From: Candidatus Bipolaricaulota bacterium
Lineage (GTDB): Bacteria; Bipolaricaulota; Bipolaricaulia; Bipolaricaulales; Bipolaricaulaceae
Direction: 5' to 3'
NCBI GenBank assembly: GCA_938084715.1
Contig: CALKES010000032.1
Span: 1 to 33,623 of the forward strand
Length of the DNA: 33,623 nt
The translations under genes were made by a program, and so were the position numbers. Positions 30,993 to 33,623 of the stretch are shown piece by piece. The first letter of the stretch is position 1, and each line of letters opens with the position of its first letter. The notes under the pieces are model-generated. The model saw only the letters and a list, made by a program, of their open reading frames with translations. It ran no database searches and had not been told where the DNA came from.

Positions 30993-31109
30993 CGCCACCT
31001 CCACCAATTGAGTATACCGCTCCGCCACCTCCGTGCTCCCCCCCACGAACGCCGCGCAGCAAACACCGGCGCTTCCCGAGGGAGGAGGCAAAGGCCCTGG
31101 TGATCTCCT

Positions 31110-31150
31110 CTTCCCGACCCTTTCCCACAGCGGGGAGAGGGGGCAGGAAG
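31110..31150. repeat. GC-rich imperfect palindrome
   Basis: CTTCC...CCCT.TCCC, an ACAG centre and CGGG.A.AGGG...GGAAG. It resembles the reverse complement of the element at 30361-30406, suggesting a small dispersed palindromic repeat around the toxin and DGR genes. Confidence 0.4.
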
Positions 31151-31191
31151 GGGCTCTTCCACAAAGGGATTGGCTTCTGTGGGGTCGCGGC

Positions 31192-31230
31192 CCCCCTCAC
31201 CCCCAACATACAAGGGATGGGGTGAGGGGG
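31192..31230. repeat. 12-bp hairpin between hicB and the DGR template
   Basis: CCCCCTCACCCC, a 15-base loop, GGGGTGAGGGGG. No T-run follows on either strand. A second small C6/G6 inverted repeat lies at 31235-31255. The remaining sequence between 30993 and 31480 shows no convincing gene. Confidence 0.45.
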
Positions 31231-31480
31231 CTAACCCCCCAAACCCCCAGGGGGGAGGTGGGGCGCAGTGCCTACCGGCGCGCCCCATCTCCCCCGACCT
31301 CATGGCGCTATCCTCGCGAGGAAAAAGGCCAACCGGAAGCGTGCGCCGCCGGGACCTTCGCCAGCTCATCCGAGCCAGCTACCAGCCCCAGCGGCGCCCC
31401 TTCCTCTTCGTCCCGTCTTGGCGGGATCGGGATTCTGTCCGGGTCAGCGGGCGGGCCTCCACCACGCCCGGTGAGCTCAA

Positions 31481-31606
31481 GGGGAGCACGGCCCGGAAGC
31501 CCAGGTTGTTGTTCTCGTTGCTGGGCCCGTTGTTGTTGCGATTGGCGACGCGGCAGTTGTAGGCGTTGTCCTTCCAGCTGCCGCCGCGGATCGCCCGGTT
31601 CGTGCC
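31481..31606 (-). ncRNA. DGR template repeat (TR)
   Basis: 126 nt, 51 nt downstream of the reverse transcriptase stop on the same strand. It aligns without gaps to the variable repeat at 33218-33343. Read in the target's frame it encodes 42 residues without stops, 11 of them asparagine (ten AAC and one AAT codon), the typical adenine-loaded design of DGR templates. The RNA made from here would be copied by the reverse transcriptase with errors at adenines. The 25 nt at its 3' end (31505-31481) contain no sense-strand adenine and are identical in both repeats, which fits the homing-initiation segment. Confidence 0.92.
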
Positions 31607-31657
31607 GCTGGACAGAACCCCATCTCCCTCACTTGCCCTTCCTGGCCTCAGGAACGC

Positions 31658-32662
31658 TCACGGGACCACGCTTACCCGCCCGACGACCGCCCGCCGGAAC
31701 CCAGCGGTGTCCGCGAACCTCACGTAGGCCAGGAGCGGCTCCACGTGGCGCTGTAGCTCCTCCTCAGACCAGTCCCCCCTCTCCCAGCGCCCCTCGTAGC
31801 CCGCGAGCCTCCGGGCGAACCGCCGCCGTGCCCGGGAGCCGAGCCTCACCTGGCCTGGAAAGACCCGGTACCCCAGGAACGGGAGACCGCGCGTGCTCCG
31901 GTTCAGCTGCACGTCCGCCTTGAGGGTCAGCCTGAGCCGGGAGCGGAGGTACGCCTCAATGGCCACCTGGTGGCCCCGCAGCGTCGCCCTGTCCTCCCCC
32001 CACAGGACGAAGTCGTCCATGTAGCGGACGTAGCCGCGCACCCGGAGGGTCTCCTTGACCCAGTGATCCAGGGGCCCGAGGTAGAGGTTCGCGCAGTGCT
32101 GGGAGATGAGGTTCCCAATCGGGAGCCCCTTCCCGGGCGTCGTCTCGTAGGTGCCGACAAACGTGCGGAACAGCCGGAGGAGCCGCCGGTCCTTGAACCT
32201 CGTCCCGAGGAGCCCGAGGAGCACCTCGTGGTCCACCGAGTCGAAGTAGCGCGCGACGTCGAGCTTGAGGTACCAGGGGAACCGTCGAGCGAAGGCCTGC
32301 GCCCGCCGGATGGCGGCATGAAGGCCCTTCCCCTTCCGGCAGGCGTAGGAATCGGGAATCGCGTAGCGCTCGAGAACAGGTTCGCACACGTTCATGACCG
32401 CGTGGTGGAGGACCCGCTCCGGGAACGGGGCGGCGCAGATGACCCGCTCCTTGGGATCGCGGATCGTGAAGAACCGGTAGGCTCCCACCGATACCGCCTC
32501 CCGGAGCAAGTCCTCCCGGAGCCGGGCCAGGTTCTCGTCTAGGTGGGACGCGTACTGCCGCACCTCGGCCCGATCCCGCTTCCCACGGCTGGCCTTCCAG
32601 AACGCAAGCCGGAGGTTTTCTGGGTCGGCGATCCGCTCGTAGAGGTTCCCGACCCGCCTCAT
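31658..32662 (-). CDS. DGR reverse transcriptase
   Basis: A 334-residue RNA-dependent DNA polymerase of the group II-intron-like/DGR clade. Catalytic aspartates lie in LKLDVARYFDSVDH (about Asp 135) and YMDD (214-217). Motif 4 reads GLPIGNLISQHCANLYL (179-195), with the IGN-x-x-SQ form that marks DGR enzymes instead of the QG of other reverse transcriptases. RGLPFLGYRVF is the expected motif 6/7. No maturase or endonuclease domain follows, as usual for DGRs. The ATG overlaps the HRDC gene stop by 4 bp. It would copy the template RNA mutagenically at adenines. Confidence 0.95.
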   Translation of the reverse strand: MRRVGNLYERIADPENLRLAFWKASRGKRDRAEVRQYASHLDENLARLREDLLREAVSVGAYRFFTIRDPKERVICAAPFPERVLHHAVMNVCEPVLERYAIPDSYACRKGKGLHAAIRRAQAFARRFPWYLKLDVARYFDSVDHEVLLGLLGTRFKDRRLLRLFRTFVGTYETTPGKGLPIGNLISQHCANLYLGPLDHWVKETLRVRGYVRYMDDFVLWGEDRATLRGHQVAIEAYLRSRLRLTLKADVQLNRSTRGLPFLGYRVFPGQVRLGSRARRRFARRLAGYEGRWERGDWSEEELQRHVEPLLAYVRFADTAGFRRAVVGRVSVVP

Positions 32663-33165
32663 CGGGCCTCCTCCCGTTCCGGTGCGTCGGGATCGGGCGA
32701 CCGGGGGTCGGTCGAGGGCTCGGCCCCGCGGACCAGGCCGAGGACGGCCTCGCCGTACTTCTCAAGCCGGGCCTGGCCGACACCTGCGATCGAGCCGAGC
32801 TCGGCCTTCGTCCCGGGCCGCAGCCGGGCCACCGCCGCGAGCTGCTCGTTCGTGAAGATCGTGTACAGGGGGACCCCCTCCTCCTCCGCGGCCGCCTTAC
32901 GCCACTGGCGCAAGCGGACGAACACCGCGAAGTCCTCCGGGGCGAGGAGCTGCTTGTAGTCGGGCCGGGCTCCGCCGGACTTGCCGGGACCTTCCGCGGG
33001 GGGGCCCTCCAAGAACTCCACGACGAGCGCCCAGTACGAGCCGGGGCCCGCTGGGACGAACTCCCGCCCGACGGCGAGCACGCGGTGGGAGCGGAGGAAC
33101 CGGTTCAGCTCTTCCTCAGCAGCCCGGTCGCCCGTCGCCCGAACGGAGAAGAAGCGAAGTTGCAC
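32659..33165 (-). CDS. HRDC-domain DGR accessory protein
   Basis: A 168-residue protein with a GTG start at 33165 and GAGGGG upstream. Residues 1-55 form a beta-rich domain (MQLRFFSVRATG...YWALVVEFLEG). Residues about 79-146 are an HRDC domain (FAVFVRLRQWRKAAAEEEGV, then PLYTIFTNEQLAAVARLRPG) with a GIAGVGQ-like turn (SIAGVGQARLEKYG). HRDC domains bind nucleic acids in RecQ and RNase D. In some DGRs an HRDC protein occupies the place of Avd, the usual accessory factor that binds the reverse transcriptase; no Avd-like gene is present here. It lies between target and reverse transcriptase, 40 bp after the former. Confidence 0.85.
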   Translation of the reverse strand: MQLRFFSVRATGDRAAEEELNRFLRSHRVLAVGREFVPAGPGSYWALVVEFLEGPPAEGPGKSGGARPDYKQLLAPEDFAVFVRLRQWRKAAAEEEGVPLYTIFTNEQLAAVARLRPGTKAELGSIAGVGQARLEKYGEAVLGLVRGAEPSTDPRSPDPDAPEREEAR

Positions 33166-33205
33166 CCCTCACCCCCTCCTCCGGCGCCGCGTCGCCAGAC
33201 CCCGC

Positions 33206-33623
33206 TCACGGACCTACGGGGAGCACGGCCCGGAAGCCCAGGGAGTTGTCCTCGCTGCTGGGCCAGGCGTAGTTGCGAAAGGCGACGCGGCAGTTGTAGC
33301 CGTAGACCTTCCAGCTGCCGCCGCGGAACGCCCGGCCCGTGCCCGACGCCGGGCCCCGGGGGTCGGTCCCCGGGGACGAGGCGTAGTAGTCCCTGCTCCT
33401 CCAGTCCCAGCACCACTCCCCCACGTTCCCCGCCATGTCGTAGAGGCCGTACCCGTTCGGGGCGAAGCTCCCCACCGGGCTCGTGTAGGGCTCGCTTCCG
33501 GTCTTGTACGTGGGGTGGTAGCCCCGGGTCGGGCCCGTGTCGTAGCGGTAGCTCGAAGAGCTCCAGTAGTTCGCCCGGCTGTGCCCGATCGTGTCGGTGT
33601 CGCACCACGGGAACCGGTGCCCC
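33206..33623 (-). CDS. DGR variable target protein, formylglycine-generating-enzyme/C-lectin fold (partial)
   Basis: The 3' part of a gene whose start lies outside the window. The visible 138 residues begin HRFPWCDTDTIGHSRANYW and contain TRGYHPTYKTGSEPYTSPVG, FAPNGYGLYDMAGNVGEWCW and DPRGPASG, then FRGGSWK and end LGFRAVLPVGP. This is the FGE-sulfatase (SUMF1) family, whose C-type-lectin fold is the commonest scaffold of DGR targets. The last 45 codons include the variable repeat, which stops four codons before the TGA. DGR target proteins typically display the variable residues in a ligand-binding pocket. An enzymatic formylglycine role is unlikely. Confidence 0.92.
   Translation of the reverse strand, partial: GHRFPWCDTDTIGHSRANYWSSSSYRYDTGPTRGYHPTYKTGSEPYTSPVGSFAPNGYGLYDMAGNVGEWCWDWRSRDYYASSPGTDPRGPASGTGRAFRGGSWKVYGYNCRVAFRNYAWPSSEDNSLGFRAVLPVGP
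33218..33343 (-). repeat. DGR variable repeat (VR)
   Basis: 126 nt, exactly 42 codons in frame, at the 3' end of the target gene. Against the template it shows 16 substitutions and no gaps. Fourteen fall on template adenines (of 31), two on the other 95 bases. They change 12 of 42 residues, for example Asn to Gly, Phe, Tyr, Ala, Ser and Asp. The adenine-free 3' end (33242-33218) is unchanged. Confidence 0.93.

Noticed and set aside
30361-31255. CRISPR-like or terminator function of the GC-rich palindromes
   Set aside because: They are not regularly spaced direct repeats and have no trailing T-run.
31300-31480. A small plus-strand protein running into the template repeat (ATG near 31301)
   Set aside because: The frame is Arg/Ser-rich without family resemblance, lacks a ribosome-binding site and reads the DGR template on the wrong strand.
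31658-32662. Group II intron or retron identity of the reverse transcriptase
   Set aside because: There is no maturase or endonuclease domain, no intron RNA ends are seen, motif 4 has the DGR form, and a TR/VR pair with adenine-specific differences is present.

Overview
This is a very GC-rich, gene-dense bacterial segment with G/C-ending codons, frequent GTG starts, stop/start overlaps of 4 to 28 bp, murein synthesis (murE) and several lipid-anchored or secreted proteins. An ADP-forming acetyl-CoA synthetase suggests acetate-producing anaerobic energy metabolism. I saw no rRNA, tRNA or CRISPR. The composition would fit an uncultured lineage such as Bipolaricaulota/Acetothermia, but that is a guess; nothing here proves a taxon.

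Layout. 1-390 (minus) is the N-terminus of a copper P-type ATPase. 480-5623 holds a D-cysteine desulfhydrase-like enzyme, then a MarR regulator with a heterodimeric ABC exporter; a perfect palindrome over the marR ribosome-binding site looks like an autoregulatory operator. 5654-9885 holds small housekeeping genes, an acyltransferase-like gene, a divergent arsR-glutaredoxin/osmC pair sharing a promoter region, and the acetyl-CoA synthetase. 10068-12148 is a two-component system whose kinase seems to start at CTG. 12161-14725 has an RNase H-like protein, murE and coaE. 14810-16342 is a secreted beta-helix protein fused to the periplasmic domain of SecD. 16439-19749 is a BlaI/BlaR1-type pair in which the sensor carries a WD40 propeller. 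19881-20641 is a decayed ABC transporter operon. 20648-29576 holds a GNAT enzyme, an FnIII lipoprotein, a HAD-HD fusion, a C39-like secreted protein, an MgtE-type transporter, adenosine deaminase, a flavoprotein, and a lipoprotein with a NapH/CcoG-like iron-sulfur membrane protein.

29577-33623 is an accessory region. It has a dead hicBA toxin-antitoxin pair (an amber codon in each gene), an intact hicBA pair, GC-rich hairpins, and a diversity-generating retroelement (DGR) on the minus strand. The DGR runs: target gene of the formylglycine-generating-enzyme/C-lectin fold with a 3'-terminal variable repeat (VR, 33218-33343), an HRDC-domain accessory protein, a reverse transcriptase with YMDD, and the template repeat (TR, 31481-31606). 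TR and VR align without gaps over 126 nt. They differ at 16 positions, 14 of which are adenines in the sense-strand template: the hallmark of adenine-directed mutagenic retrohoming. This is the outstanding system of the window.

A second theme is transcription start. Several genes have a -10-like hexamer ending 6-7 nt before the start codon, which predicts leaderless mRNAs and helps fix their starts.
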